From Lentisphaeraceae bacterium (GTDB lineage: Bacteria > Verrucomicrobiota > Kiritimatiellia > RFP12 > DVOR01), in assembly GCA_004555175.1 (NCBI GenBank), contig SFJE01000003.1, positions 62,001 to 126,000 of the forward strand: a DNA stretch of 64,000 nt, in the 5' to 3' direction. The notes below the pieces were generated by a model, which saw only the letters and a list, made by a program, of their open reading frames with translations, searched no databases and was not told where the DNA came from. Position numbers and translations under genes: made by a program. Positions 48,101 to 55,049 of this stretch are shown piece after piece (within the stretch, counting starts at the first letter, position 1; the number at the start of each line of letters is the position of its first letter).

Positions 48101-51020
48101 GATTCCAGGAGGTGGCAGCATCCTTGCCGAGCAGGCGCACGCGGTGATCCAAATCGTAAGGGAGCGAGAGCCCGAGCGTGAAGCTCACCGAGCCCACGCC
48201 ATTGAGCACCACCTCGGCACCACTGCCTCCCTGAGGCTTCACCAGTTCGCTCTTGCCACGCAGACGCAGGAGCGAATCGGGATAATACTTGCTATTCTCG
48301 CGCGTCGGCGTCCGGCTCAAGACAACTTCCGCGCCATCGCTGAAGGTCATATAGCGGGACTTGAGCGTCTCGGCGCCGCCATTCAGATACTTGGGGGCAG
48401 CCTCAACCGGGCCGGCGCCCCACTGAATGAAGCCATCGTGAGCGATGGAGGCGTTATCGGGCATATAGAAAGCCAAGTCGCGATTATCGCCACGCCCGGT
48501 CTCGAAGCGCTCGGTGAAGGCCGTCTCGTCGGCGAGCGGACCCTCATCGGGAATCCAGCCATCGAGCACATAATATTCGCCCTCGGTGGTGGCCGCGGTG
48601 GTGCAGTCGAAGTCGGCCATCACGGTCTGACAGTTGTCGCGGAAGTCCGTTTCGGTGAAGTTGTCCGAGGGGGCATACCAAGTGTTGAAGTCCTGCCAGA
48701 AGGAGCCGCAGAGGCGCACCTGCAGGTCATCGCCGCCAGTGGGCACTTCGGGGAAGGTCGCCTCCACCATCAGGTGGGAGTTAGGCAGGGTGGACAAGGC
48801 CACCGGCAGGGGCACGGCAGCGCTCTCATCGGCCGCAAAGCCGAGGGCCTCGGTGACGGCCGGCACGGGCGAGACGGCGCTGGGCATCACGCCGGGGGCG
48901 GAGGCCCCCTTCTGTCCAAACCAGTAGGTGGCGGAACTGGCTTCGGTGGTGAAGCCCACCTTGAAGGAGAAGTAATCTGGCTGGAAGACCGGGGCCACCG
49001 TAGGGTCGGGATCCTGATAGCCCCAGGCATAGGTGGCGGAGGCATCGTCCACCACGCGCAAGGCCTTGGCCACATCCACGCGCCACTGATGCGGGGCGGT
49101 GGGCGAGGGCAACATCGGAATGTCAACGGTCTTGAGGGTGTAGGGCAAGGCATCGGTGCCAGTGCCCGAGCGGTAGGTGACGCGCAGGAAGGCTGTGGCA
49201 TTGGCCGTCATCTGCTCGCGGAAGTCCAGCACTGCCGGCTTCTGCACCGTGGTCGGCACGCCATTGTCGCCAATCACCTCCACGCCATAGGTGGTGGTAA
49301 AGCCGGTGACCGCCTCGCGCTCGTCAATCACTTCGCGCCCGGCGAGGAAGGAGCCCTGCACCTTATAGTCGAGCCCGAGATCATAGACCCCCGGCAGGAC
49401 GCCCTGGAGCGTGCCATCGGGCTTGAGGAAGAAGGCATCTTCAACGGCATTGTTCGTGCCATCGCCATTGACGAGCAGCGTGCCGCGCGTGAGTTCGGCC
49501 GTCAGGGTGGCTTCGCCAGTGGTCTCGTTGTATCCCTGGACCGCCACCGGCACGGCGTGCCACTGGTGCTCGAGGTCGCCCTCCGCGCGGCGGCGGAGAT
49601 TGAGCGTGGCCTCGTAACCGCGCGGACGCGTCTCGGGCGAGTCGCCGGGGATGATGCTGTAGTTGATTGTCAGGGGCGTGGTGGTGTCGAGCGAGCCATC
49701 GGCCTGATAGTGCCGATAGGTTGGATAGAGCGGCGTGAAGGTGGGCTTGCCAAAGTCTGCCACCGGTTGGGCCGAGCGGACGCGCACCTTGCGCACTGCC
49801 ACCGTGGCCATATTCGCGTTACTGGCTGCCGAAAACTGGGTGATGCGCACAATGCGGAACTGCGATGCCTCATTCGCCCCCGCCGGGAACTCCACGGTAA
49901 AGGGCACATAGGCATCGCTCAGCGTGAACGTGCCCAGCGATTGCCAGGGGGTCGTCCCGCTAAACGGCTTCCACTGCACCACCACCTGCTGCGGCGCATC
50001 GGTCTCAACCACGGCCGACATCGCCTCGAAGGTGACCGACGCAATGCCATCGGGGTAGACGGGCGATTCAATCCGCGGCCAATCGTCGTAGTTCGAGAGG
50101 GAGGCCCCTTGACGGTTCAACAACTGCGCGCCGGCAGCGCCAGTGTAGGTCGAGCCGATCGAGCCACGATAGATGGCCCAGCCATAGGCACCCAAATCCG
50201 TCACTCCGGGCATTGAGCGCAAGTGCCACTCAAAGGCATTACCCAAGGTGACCTGCGAATCGGCGTCCACCGTGTCGCCCCCCGGGGGCGTTGCCACGCT
50301 CACCCAGAGCCGCCGGTCGGTGAAGTCCATCTTGCGCCCGTGGTCCTGAATATCGGAGATACGCACGAACGAGCCCAAGCCATAATTGGAGGCCGCGTAC
50401 CACTCGTAGGTGGCCTCGCCCTTGAGCAGCGAGGCAATCATTGGATGGGCCGTCTCAAAGTCCCCTGCCTCGATGTCGTAGACCGCCGTGCTCAGGTAGA
50501 TGCTCTCCCAGCGCGCCGGATCATGCGCCTGCCCCACATCCACATAGTTCGCCCAGGCCGTACCGGCGAGGTTCGTCGCCGAACGCGCCGCCACGCCCGT
50601 GTAATTCACCGTGGCGCCGCTTTGCGGCATCGGGTAAAATGCCCCCGCCTTCGGCGTGGTGCCATCAGCGTCATAGGGCGCATCGCGCTTGAGGACGATG
50701 CTTCCGGTGAAGGCCGTCTCGGGCCCCTTGTGCTTGCGGTACATCAGGCGCGCGGGCGAAGCCGCCACGCTCACCCCCGTGTGATTGCCCGTGCGCGGTA
50801 CCGACACCGCCACCTGCACGCGCACATACTTCGTGCCCGCCTTCACCGCCGTAGCGGCGGCGGCATTGGCCGGATTGGCCGGGTCTGCGCCCGCATCGAC
50901 CAACGAAAGCGCATACGACACGCTATCGGCCTGGGAGACCCCTTGCGCACGCGCGGCGGAACTCCAAAAGAGCCCCGCCACCACGGCCGATAGCACCAAA
51001 AGCTTCAGTTTTCCGCCCAT
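39198..51020 (-). CDS. Giant secreted modular protein with three LTD-like repeats
   Basis: A 3,940-residue protein. I start at ATG 51020, 4 nt after the pseudopilin stop; the longer GTG frame overlaps that gene. The signal peptide is GGKLKLLVLSAVVAGLFWSSAARA (cited in part: LKLLVLSAVVAGLFW). The first half is mostly beta-sandwich-like sequence with possible carbohydrate-binding segments (around 1300-1500, VSFKYRIPEYDEFGGG). Three modules recur with a period of about 738 residues, each marked by a lamin-tail-like start: VFINEFNLTDATG at ~1917, AWLSEVNLVNG at ~2653 and VWINEFRPFP at ~3392. Each is preceded by a P-Y-W-VYS-like strand (YYWVYS, YFYLYS, YAWVYN). There is no PEP-CTERM, LPXTG or autotransporter end. 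A surface adhesin or matrix role is inferred. Confidence 0.7.
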   Translation of the reverse strand: MGGKLKLLVLSAVVAGLFWSSAARAQGVSQADSVSYALSLVDAGADPANPANAAAATAVKAGTKYVRVQVAVSVPRTGNHTGVSVAASPARLMYRKHKGPETAFTGSIVLKRDAPYDADGTTPKAGAFYPMPQSGATVNYTGVAARSATNLAGTAWANYVDVGQAHDPARWESIYLSTAVYDIEAGDFETAHPMIASLLKGEATYEWYAASNYGLGSFVRISDIQDHGRKMDFTDRRLWVSVATPPGGDTVDADSQVTLGNAFEWHLRSMPGVTDLGAYGWAIYRGSIGSTYTGAAGAQLLNRQGASLSNYDDWPRIESPVYPDGIASVTFEAMSAVVETDAPQQVVVQWKPFSGTTPWQSLGTFTLSDAYVPFTVEFPAGANEASQFRIVRITQFSAASNANMATVAVRKVRVRSAQPVADFGKPTFTPLYPTYRHYQADGSLDTTTPLTINYSIIPGDSPETRPRGYEATLNLRRRAEGDLEHQWHAVPVAVQGYNETTGEATLTAELTRGTLLVNGDGTNNAVEDAFFLKPDGTLQGVLPGVYDLGLDYKVQGSFLAGREVIDEREAVTGFTTTYGVEVIGDNGVPTTVQKPAVLDFREQMTANATAFLRVTYRSGTGTDALPYTLKTVDIPMLPSPTAPHQWRVDVAKALRVVDDASATYAWGYQDPDPTVAPVFQPDYFSFKVGFTTEASSATYWFGQKGASAPGVMPSAVSPVPAVTEALGFAADESAAVPLPVALSTLPNSHLMVEATFPEVPTGGDDLQVRLCGSFWQDFNTWYAPSDNFTETDFRDNCQTVMADFDCTTAATTEGEYYVLDGWIPDEGPLADETAFTERFETGRGDNRDLAFYMPDNASIAHDGFIQWGAGPVEAAPKYLNGGAETLKSRYMTFSDGAEVVLSRTPTRENSKYYPDSLLRLRGKSELVKPQGGSGAEVVLNGVGSVSFTLGLSLPYDLDHRVRLLGKDAATSWNLLGYGLAAGVQFNRATETCGPSGYSVSYYLEDLFGTSRFELRVTQIAGFHDSEATVQPTESLILELYQWNGGTATRLPIQTSGGQAITGDYKNLTTAMAGKTFGLWVRGDGRLAVGLTSALAAASPQLQFLSRDAVASTTTPYVLALGSAECRPIFRQVTRQTAASATSTSTYAATAIASDSVSLNEPSYTANSWTLASDSGSSAHIQISRRTPTADLAGKLSIKAISQNDEVLFSKTVSTDVAATSYTVVVGKTNATLVLAPADEGCNLFLDNIYVSSWCGNDLNRNGTSRVPLYTNDGFVADNGFAAVGAWICPEESAQLNVTPGDYNGRQCLLLQRSRKNTSVGSETGEGITHTGNSQAIYMPYSETGYGTVSFKYRIPEYDEFGGGQENNSVYVMLQFSNTRGAIDNALSTLRTNWQNVSAPVELRPTGGAWAMASIMPKLNGAELVGMRGTLRLVMVTTGLDAEADPYVYIDNLRVNDNATGSVASWAGKNIKLTSEPISKLYWKDRQALESASPAEELFAEKSQLTQGLQFNSKMGGTDVDGTFSTTCLNSPLLENGVGRVTFAACLVEPSPKPVRLYLCATDSTAEADAATFTPITYVEVTNTVYNAYDVDLSKFATTKTKPTADLTPGDQAPDSAAFSSSQVKRLRLQAYVEGDGADSDGFGAPGEARQPTYGRILIDHLSVIDPIRPSLSVDSVAFSNVSGTNNPAEFDRNSPLSQPISGAPSLRTMVSLSHAQLLKDESIRVFITLDPQDISLSSSAVKTYRDGYAYTTVLDESAVVSSDATHPIIAWDRDHPEKWPLSVWFNLEGNLNTVKDQHPTAPAKVLTPEELTLLGLTNTVELERQGTTYNFFGDLTALGLNNLKPNSLVRYTAWAVYQSAESDDWFATQIEPENYTDFPWYFPRSLNAEIQARADEAGLTTPMFSPYYWVYSCVPGEVFINEFNLTDATGVQNSRFIELCAPAGLDIGAWQVLRTFNNALTFNNIALTVAEGLSAGGGTVLKTPDPGAVPEQRKSGSNAVRSFYTAALPDSKFFIQDGTGTTTDFEAAGVADTANGGIFKRLLDDDTTSPSGSYAASLMLVRPTGGAEHIICFANLTSLGLTESANKSLDSLYEKFRASMVTNGFGGEWYQTFLDGDWTRYGETVADAFGTMPLYEPGLTLAQAHGRRLTKANFFPAATDKDNRFSQSAGAFAYVKDKEPTTYASSIATVDMGGIWVVRKNAIETDEANGPLDLTSLCVGTWPEAQNPTLIPRANEPGTNVAANAERPYTQVTPRQINPDQFLVKYRELSQSSVISSLEGLPYGTHALDIYSVDDATLVAENRRGGRNTPLSWNIPAATLKVALTYTPFPFHKVERVSVRLLDAKTGDPETDIAKIRAQIVNAATLIDAAAIADADGWVELKLEGNFTAGDPVSFLAVLKKDGSANEEDRYNVEGKATIAFNDASAWRDVITSVQPYTGTTLGTHQPWWGSSFGFDIAYNETALAGAKLASFIVTYPSPAGLAAGYDAWEGLNAPWAGLNALSDGASGIASPSLQGMEYADAIAALKGPFAQYGKTRYVELKDLASGRALSASAIGIVSDTYATALGYDPANAATWSKKEPAIPFCVWGVYTYVAQADGGNETVSFLLPQAAVNERAGLFKYPAWYQPVVDRNAGRTHTAPYFYLYSTPPQAAWLSEVNLVNGTTGSAPYAEVVMPYLRDGILNAEPSVPQTTHQGWTLKRYREDGTEAGSAAVGPYNEATRTYAHAFSTVPDFASIASADRSAYVLHRPCGAAEGGLWSAADVPGGSGVSAPATVTDNGWLLNTEAYVVPGKSDATDAPGSVQLVGQVVYVSGQACVTSDVTKRTEWAFSNETPGSSNATTNGTTLPPDRDPEWNRVTVSSSIRNTVYGGVLCGYQQFGFFETDAASGTASNAGEISQSLSGTAWKYDAPSNRRLVLSYRPRTNYRFERLVLPPSLIGHVMLIGADGSLPQATVDSEVERLRQLAVADPDVRYTDWIRMGNHDEAGRYRAEVEYATVTAEDGSTSQEPTGVITFNPDYTSGLGVDTITFGEQDAFVITLVFADEPASAINAIQMEIGQGDVLSGAWLVTQTLYALDPATGNPDTAKGGDTLENPIWSDEDGNFYGNYTNVHGWLHQPQVGDQLGMSAVINPELGLVGGALGNTVEAVRNQLEANTGLRPFLVWTLIPKSKLPANLSTPGTTEDQKLRDTFLNNWDLGANYWLGSTPSISEGIAAISLRDLRKRLRTSATNRDFYSAAGIIPMTYRGYCAENRALANANDPDAHPRADDTLLAFSTMTAVELAEALGTRAADTGLTDADDLLAYAPVINMDATAEATWQEGAVLRFAIVIADAKVDRVYEVQSISNFSSNDATAYCPWYLPNAKANINAISTASNKGISPYAWVYNIGRGGVWINEFRPFPVENLPTAIELAGYASPYTQDPTTQAYIPQYSLDGWSVVLKYAPMPLATDAQETPIVWTEDHRVALHSWVPYRRINKVDAPAAGYYDLDYYLAADTIDTSFGAATANDFLNYAYAADKLNTFKWLKFADDTPLFKADLEAELRTNDAYKNGIVYAIALERANGVVEDEVLFCYSKKDIVRTADELTARMKLAIASENVNATTASTVRGLANRAFLEDVLNHNATFQFFYHTNLDQLYWDVDASNEAMNTLPGANVINNYNLITQPRSSYQLQTATLFTLSARVLGGNASLLLYKGGAPYLEASGRTLSNAYATGTDYTLALTDWNRDWYSRASVTKNGAPIAAPVVQATTYAASGTRLTANVSTDLTLDSATLDADTDYVVTFVYTPEAEQLLAAGDLKAQDEGFLEWLLKVKPNAILEQTVRDGVTASEKYWLGLDSAAISAEDVALNITSLGTHTEPEGTALPTLSIALRKGEAPVGELRGDGVLVLLGKQKLDDPWQFLRRLYPEDVSGESHLILRTDCTFFKAILLSAEEAERAAQ

Positions 51021-51024
51021 ACGC

Positions 51025-52137
51025 TCAATCCAACTTTTCTCCGGATGCACTTACGCCGCCCGACCCATACCACTTGGAGAGTTTCTTGCGTTTTGTCGTG
51101 TCGGGCGAAGTGATATCACGCGAAGGATCCCGAATGGCCTCCACGTGTCCATCAGCAAAACAAACGTGCGCGTACATCATCCCATTGTCTTCGTGCACAA
51201 AGCCCATACACTCATCGCCCTCGTCCCAATCCCACACCGGGTCGCCTTCCAACGAGTTGGCCGCCTTAATCGCCTCGCTATCCAAATCCAACTCCACAAA
51301 GAGCGCCACCTTGCTCGGCAACGCCTCCGCGCGCGTGCTCCCATCCACATACGGCTTGAGCGCCGATTGCCCATAGCGAATGCCATAGCTTCCGCCGCCG
51401 CCGGCATAGCCGCTGCGCCCCGTGTCATAGAGACTCTTATCCGCGCCGGTAATCACGTTCATCGCGTAGGCCCGCACAATGCTATTCTTCGCAATCCCCA
51501 ACTTCTCGGTGGCCAGACGCTGGAAGGTCGGGTTCACATAAATCGACAGATCCTTGCCCAGATAGTCAAAGAGGCACCCATTCATCACCGACACCTGCGC
51601 CTGCGTCCACACATCTCCCCCACTGCGCTCATACCACGAGGCCGGCTTGGACCCCATCCCGCCCTCTTTGCTCTTGGAGTCAAAGCAAATGCAGCACCCA
51701 TCCTCGTTCACATAGGTGGCGGAATCCGAGTCGCCACTCGACTGCTGATTGCCCAGATTGTAACCATCGCCATTCCCATCACCAATCTTGTCTGCCGCCT
51801 CAATATCCCCCTTCTTGCGCGGACAATCGTGCTCAAAGTAAACCCAGCCATTGGCGCGCCCATAGCGCTTCTCCTTGGTCGCCGGATTGCTGGGGTCACG
51901 CCACTGAAACTCCGAAAAATAGCCGCCCGCCGCCGGATAGCACCCATCGTGCTCGCTCTTATACGCCAGCGCCGCCTTCCCCAAGCGCATCAAGTTATTG
52001 CGGCTGATTGTGTCATCGCCCGCCCGCAAAAACCGCCCCACCGCCGGCGCCAACGCCGCCGCCAAAACGCCGATAATCACGATGACCACCAGGAGCTCAA
52101 TCATCGTAAAGCCCAGCAAACGCTTCGTCTGTCTCAT
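51025..52137 (-). CDS. Type II pseudopilin-like protein, prepilin N-terminus and H-X9-DG domain
   Basis: A 370-residue exported protein from ATG 52137 (GAGAGG upstream). The prepilin peptidase site is GFTMIELLVVIVIIGVLAA (cleavage after G, Glu at +5). The C-terminus contains AHVCFADGHVEAI, the H-X9-DG motif of PVC-group pseudopilins, and the middle has CCICFD and HDCPRKKGD. Such proteins occur in many copies in PVC genomes and probably ride on a T2SS-like machine. Its stop lies 4 nt before the giant protein ATG, which strongly suggests coupled expression and a shared export or surface function. Confidence 0.85.
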   Translation of the reverse strand: MRQTKRLLGFTMIELLVVIVIIGVLAAALAPAVGRFLRAGDDTISRNNLMRLGKAALAYKSEHDGCYPAAGGYFSEFQWRDPSNPATKEKRYGRANGWVYFEHDCPRKKGDIEAADKIGDGNGDGYNLGNQQSSGDSDSATYVNEDGCCICFDSKSKEGGMGSKPASWYERSGGDVWTQAQVSVMNGCLFDYLGKDLSIYVNPTFQRLATEKLGIAKNSIVRAYAMNVITGADKSLYDTGRSGYAGGGGSYGIRYGQSALKPYVDGSTRAEALPSKVALFVELDLDSEAIKAANSLEGDPVWDWDEGDECMGFVHEDNGMMYAHVCFADGHVEAIRDPSRDITSPDTTKRKKLSKWYGSGGVSASGEKLD

Positions 52138-52379
52138 GCTATAAACCTCTCGCATTACTAATTAGTATAGGCAATTTAGCCACCCGTTGCAAGCAGTTTT
52201 TGCCTAACACCCCGAAAGCACGCAGGGTTGCCGCGTATTTTTCAACCACAAAGAACCACAAAGATACACAAAGAAAAGGCATGCATTGTTATGGGCGCTC
52301 AGCTGTGGTCTCGCGGGGGCGCGGGGGCCTTGCCCCCGGCGCGCCGAAGGCGCACCTCACGCGAGCGGCAGCGAGCATG

Positions 52380-52568
52380 ATCGTAGCGTGCGGCTTCAGC
52401 CGCACAAAAAGTCCGCCCCTTCACGCTCACGCAGCGCGCATAATCGTAGCGTGCGGCTTCAGCCGCACAAAAAGTCCGCCCCTTCACGCTCACGCAGCGC
52501 GCATAATCGTAGCGTGCGGCTTCAGCCGCACAGAAAGGCCGCCACCTCACGCTCGCGCAGCGAGCAGG
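52380..52568. repeat. 63-bp tandem repeat, three units
   Basis: Units begin at 52380, 52443 and 52506: ATCGTAGCGTGCGGCTTCAG, CCGCACAAAAAGTCCGCCCC, then TTCACGCTCACGCAGCGCGC. Each unit has the hairpin GTGCGGC-TTCA-GCCGCAC. The third unit runs into the tsaC 3' end and supplies its last codons. No gene is seen in 52156-52546. Confidence 0.85.
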
Positions 52569-53203
52569 AGCGAGCCCTGGCGCAGGATGCGCAGCGCGCC
52601 ATCGGGCAGGAGCTGGGCAACGGTGGAGCTCACCCCAAGGCGGGCAGCACCACCATCGAGCAGGAGATCCACGGCAGCGCCGAGGGCGGCGGCGGCCTCC
52701 TGGGCATCGCGGGCGGGGGGTTCTCCGCTCAGGTTCACGCTCGTACAGCGCAATCGCCCGCCACAGCGGCGTAGCAGCTCGCGTAAAAGCGGGCAATCGG
52801 GGACGCGGTAGCCCTCGGCCGGACCCGCCGCGCGCGGCAGAATAGCCGTCAGCGGACCCGGCCAGTGGGCGGCGAGGCGCTCGGCGGCGGGGGTGCGCAG
52901 GGCACCATCGGCCCAGACCGCCTCGGCATCAGCCGCGAGCAGTTGGAAGGGCTTGGCCGCCTCGCGCCGCTTCATCGCGCGGATACGCTCAAGCGCCGCA
53001 GGGAAGTCCGGGTGGCAAGCCACGCCATAGACCGTCTCAGTCGGGAGGATAACGACCCCGCCGCGCAGGAGCACATCAGCCGCTGCCGGCAGGGAGTCGG
53101 GGGTGAAAGGGAGGGAGTCGACAGTCGACAGTCGACAGTCGACAGCACGCGGCGAGCCGCGACGGGCAAGCTGTGGGCTTTCGTTCATCTCACTATCCGC
53201 CAT
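52547..53203 (-). CDS. tsaC: L-threonylcarbamoyladenylate synthase (TsaC/YrdC-like)
   Basis: Makes the t6A37 tRNA modification precursor. The core GGVVILPTETVYGVACHP, the segment MKRREAAKPFQLLAAD (KR..KP), the ribosyl-region WPGPLTAILPR and VPDCPLLRELLRRCGG, and SVNLSGEPPA are the Sua5/YrdC signature. I use ATG 53203 with AGGTGG 3 nt upstream; ATG 53215 and 53188 are alternatives. The first 35 residues (RAVDCRLSTVDSL) are read from a GTCGAC-type repeat element that sits in the 5' part of the gene. The C-terminus ALRILRQGSLLLAARA also runs into a repeat. The catalytic core looks intact. Confidence 0.78.
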   Translation of the reverse strand: MADSEMNESPQLARRGSPRAVDCRLSTVDSLPFTPDSLPAAADVLLRGGVVILPTETVYGVACHPDFPAALERIRAMKRREAAKPFQLLAADAEAVWADGALRTPAAERLAAHWPGPLTAILPRAAGPAEGYRVPDCPLLRELLRRCGGRLRCTSVNLSGEPPARDAQEAAAALGAAVDLLLDGGAARLGVSSTVAQLLPDGALRILRQGSLLLAARA

Positions 53204-53328
53204 AAACCACCTCATAAGGAGAGCAAGACGGAAGCGCGGAGGCCGAAGCCTTTATTCCCACCCTCCCGTCTGCCAGCCGATCCGTCGCGGAACGCGACCT
53301 GTCGACTGTCGACTGTCAACTGTTGACT
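53116..53328. repeat. GTCGAC-ended inverted-repeat element C
   Basis: A 213-bp element. Left end AGTCGACAGTCGACAGTCG, right end CCTGTCGACTGTCGACTGTC then AACTGTTGACT; interior GCGGCGAGCCGCGACGGGC and CGTCGCGGAACGCGACC. It overlaps the tsaC start and is larger than elements A and B. Confidence 0.75.
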
Positions 53329-53432
53329 TACTTCGCGCGGTTCGCGACGGGCAATCTCTTGGCATTAGGCCGGGGCCTACACCTCAGGCGAGAGCCCTGC
53401 TAACCGCTATCCGCTAACAGCTAACAGCTAAC

Positions 53433-55034
53433 TTACGCTCGAGCCGCGCGGTAGCGGGCGATGAGGGCGTTGGTGGAAGAGTCGTGAGCCAGGGGCAGGG
53501 CGGGGTCGGCGAGTTCCTTGAGAATCTTGCCGGCGAGGACCTTGCCGAGCTCAACGCCCCACTGGTCGAAGGAGAAGATGTTCCAGATGATACCCTGGGT
53601 GAAGACCTTGTGCTCGTAGAGGGCGATGAGGGCGCCGAAGGTCTTGGGGGTGAGTTCATCGGCCAAGAGGGTGTTGGTGGGGTGGTTACCCTCGAAGGTC
53701 TTGAAGGGAACAAGGTTCTCGGGGACGCCCTCAGCGCGGCACTGGTCGGCGGTCTTACCGAAGGCGAGGGCCTCGGTCTGGGCGAAGAAGTTGGCCATCA
53801 GCTTGTCGTGGTGGTCGCCGAGCGGGTTGTGGCTCTTGCAGAAGCCGATGAAGTCGGCCGGGATGAGGCGGGTGCCCTGGTGGATCAGCTGATAGAAGGC
53901 GTGCTGACCATTGGTGCCAGGTTCGCCCCAGACGATGGGGCCGGTCATATAGTCCACCGGCTTGCCGTCGCGGTCGACCGACTTGCCGTTGCTCTCCATA
54001 TCCAGCTGCTGGAGATAGGCGGGGAAGCGGGCGAGGTACTGATCGTAGGGGAGGACCGCGTAGGAGTCGGCACCGTAGCCATTGGAGTAGAGGATGCCGA
54101 TGAGGGCGAGAAGGACCGGCATGTTGCGCCCGAGCGAGGCGGTGCGGAAATGCTTATCCATCGCCTCATAACCGGCGAGGAGGCGGCGGTAGTTCTGCTC
54201 GCCAATGGCAATCATCAGCGAGAGGCCGATGGCCGAGGGGAGCGAGTAGCGGCCGCCGACCCAATCCCAGAAGCCGAACATGTTGGCAGTGTCGATGCCG
54301 AACTCGGCGACCTTCGCGGCGTTGGTGCTCACGGCCACGAAGTGCTTGCTCACGGCCGCTTCACCAAGTTGATCCACCAGCCAGGCGCGCGCGGTGTGGG
54401 CGTTGGTCATCGTCTCGAGGGTGGTAAAGGTCTTGGAGGCCACGATGAAGAGCGTCTGATCGGCCTTGACCTGCAGGAGCGTCTCGGCCATGTGCGTGGC
54501 ATCGATGTTAGAGACGAAGAAGCACTGAATGTTACGCTTCGAATAGGGCAGCAGCGCCTGATAGGCCATCGCCGGACCCAGATCCGAGCCGCCAATGCCG
54601 ATATTGACAATGTACTTGATGCGCTTGCCGGTGGCGCCCTTCCACGCGCCCGAGCGAATGAGCTTGGAGAACTCGGCCATCTTCGTGAGGACGGCGTGCA
54701 CATCGCCATAGACATCCTGCCCATCGACCGTCAGCCCCGAGGTCTTCGAGGAGCGCAAGGCCGTGTGGAGCACCGCGCGGTTCTCGGTCTTATTGATATG
54801 CTCACCCATGAACATCTTCTCAATCTCGGCCTTGAGGTTCGCCTTCTCGGCCAACTTGATCAGCAGCTTCAGCGTCGGCGCGTCCACCAGATTCTTGGAG
54901 TAGTCCAAGGTCCAGCCCGCGGCCGTAACCGTCATCTTCTGCGCGCGCTCAGGGTCGGCGGCAAAGAGCTCCTTGAGCGTCAGCTCCTGGCTCTCGATTT
55001 GACCTTCCAACTTCTCGGCGATGTCCGTATCCAT
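53433..55034 (-). CDS. pgi: Glucose-6-phosphate isomerase
   Basis: Interconverts glucose-6-phosphate and fructose-6-phosphate. The 533-residue protein has VNIGIGGSDLGPAMAYQAL near 140, the SIS domain TFTTLETMTN, FGFWDWVGGRYSLPSAIGLS (cited in part: FWDWVGGRYSLPSA) and the catalytic GTRLIPADFIGF/HNPLGDHHDKL region. C-terminal helix QWGVELGKVLA is the PGI signature 2. It is 15 nt after ribE. A GCTAAC-type short repeat occupies the downstream 50 bp. Confidence 0.96.
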   Translation of the reverse strand: MDTDIAEKLEGQIESQELTLKELFAADPERAQKMTVTAAGWTLDYSKNLVDAPTLKLLIKLAEKANLKAEIEKMFMGEHINKTENRAVLHTALRSSKTSGLTVDGQDVYGDVHAVLTKMAEFSKLIRSGAWKGATGKRIKYIVNIGIGGSDLGPAMAYQALLPYSKRNIQCFFVSNIDATHMAETLLQVKADQTLFIVASKTFTTLETMTNAHTARAWLVDQLGEAAVSKHFVAVSTNAAKVAEFGIDTANMFGFWDWVGGRYSLPSAIGLSLMIAIGEQNYRRLLAGYEAMDKHFRTASLGRNMPVLLALIGILYSNGYGADSYAVLPYDQYLARFPAYLQQLDMESNGKSVDRDGKPVDYMTGPIVWGEPGTNGQHAFYQLIHQGTRLIPADFIGFCKSHNPLGDHHDKLMANFFAQTEALAFGKTADQCRAEGVPENLVPFKTFEGNHPTNTLLADELTPKTFGALIALYEHKVFTQGIIWNIFSFDQWGVELGKVLAGKILKELADPALPLAHDSSTNALIARYRAARA

Positions 55035-55049
55035 CTCGTGACTCCTGTC

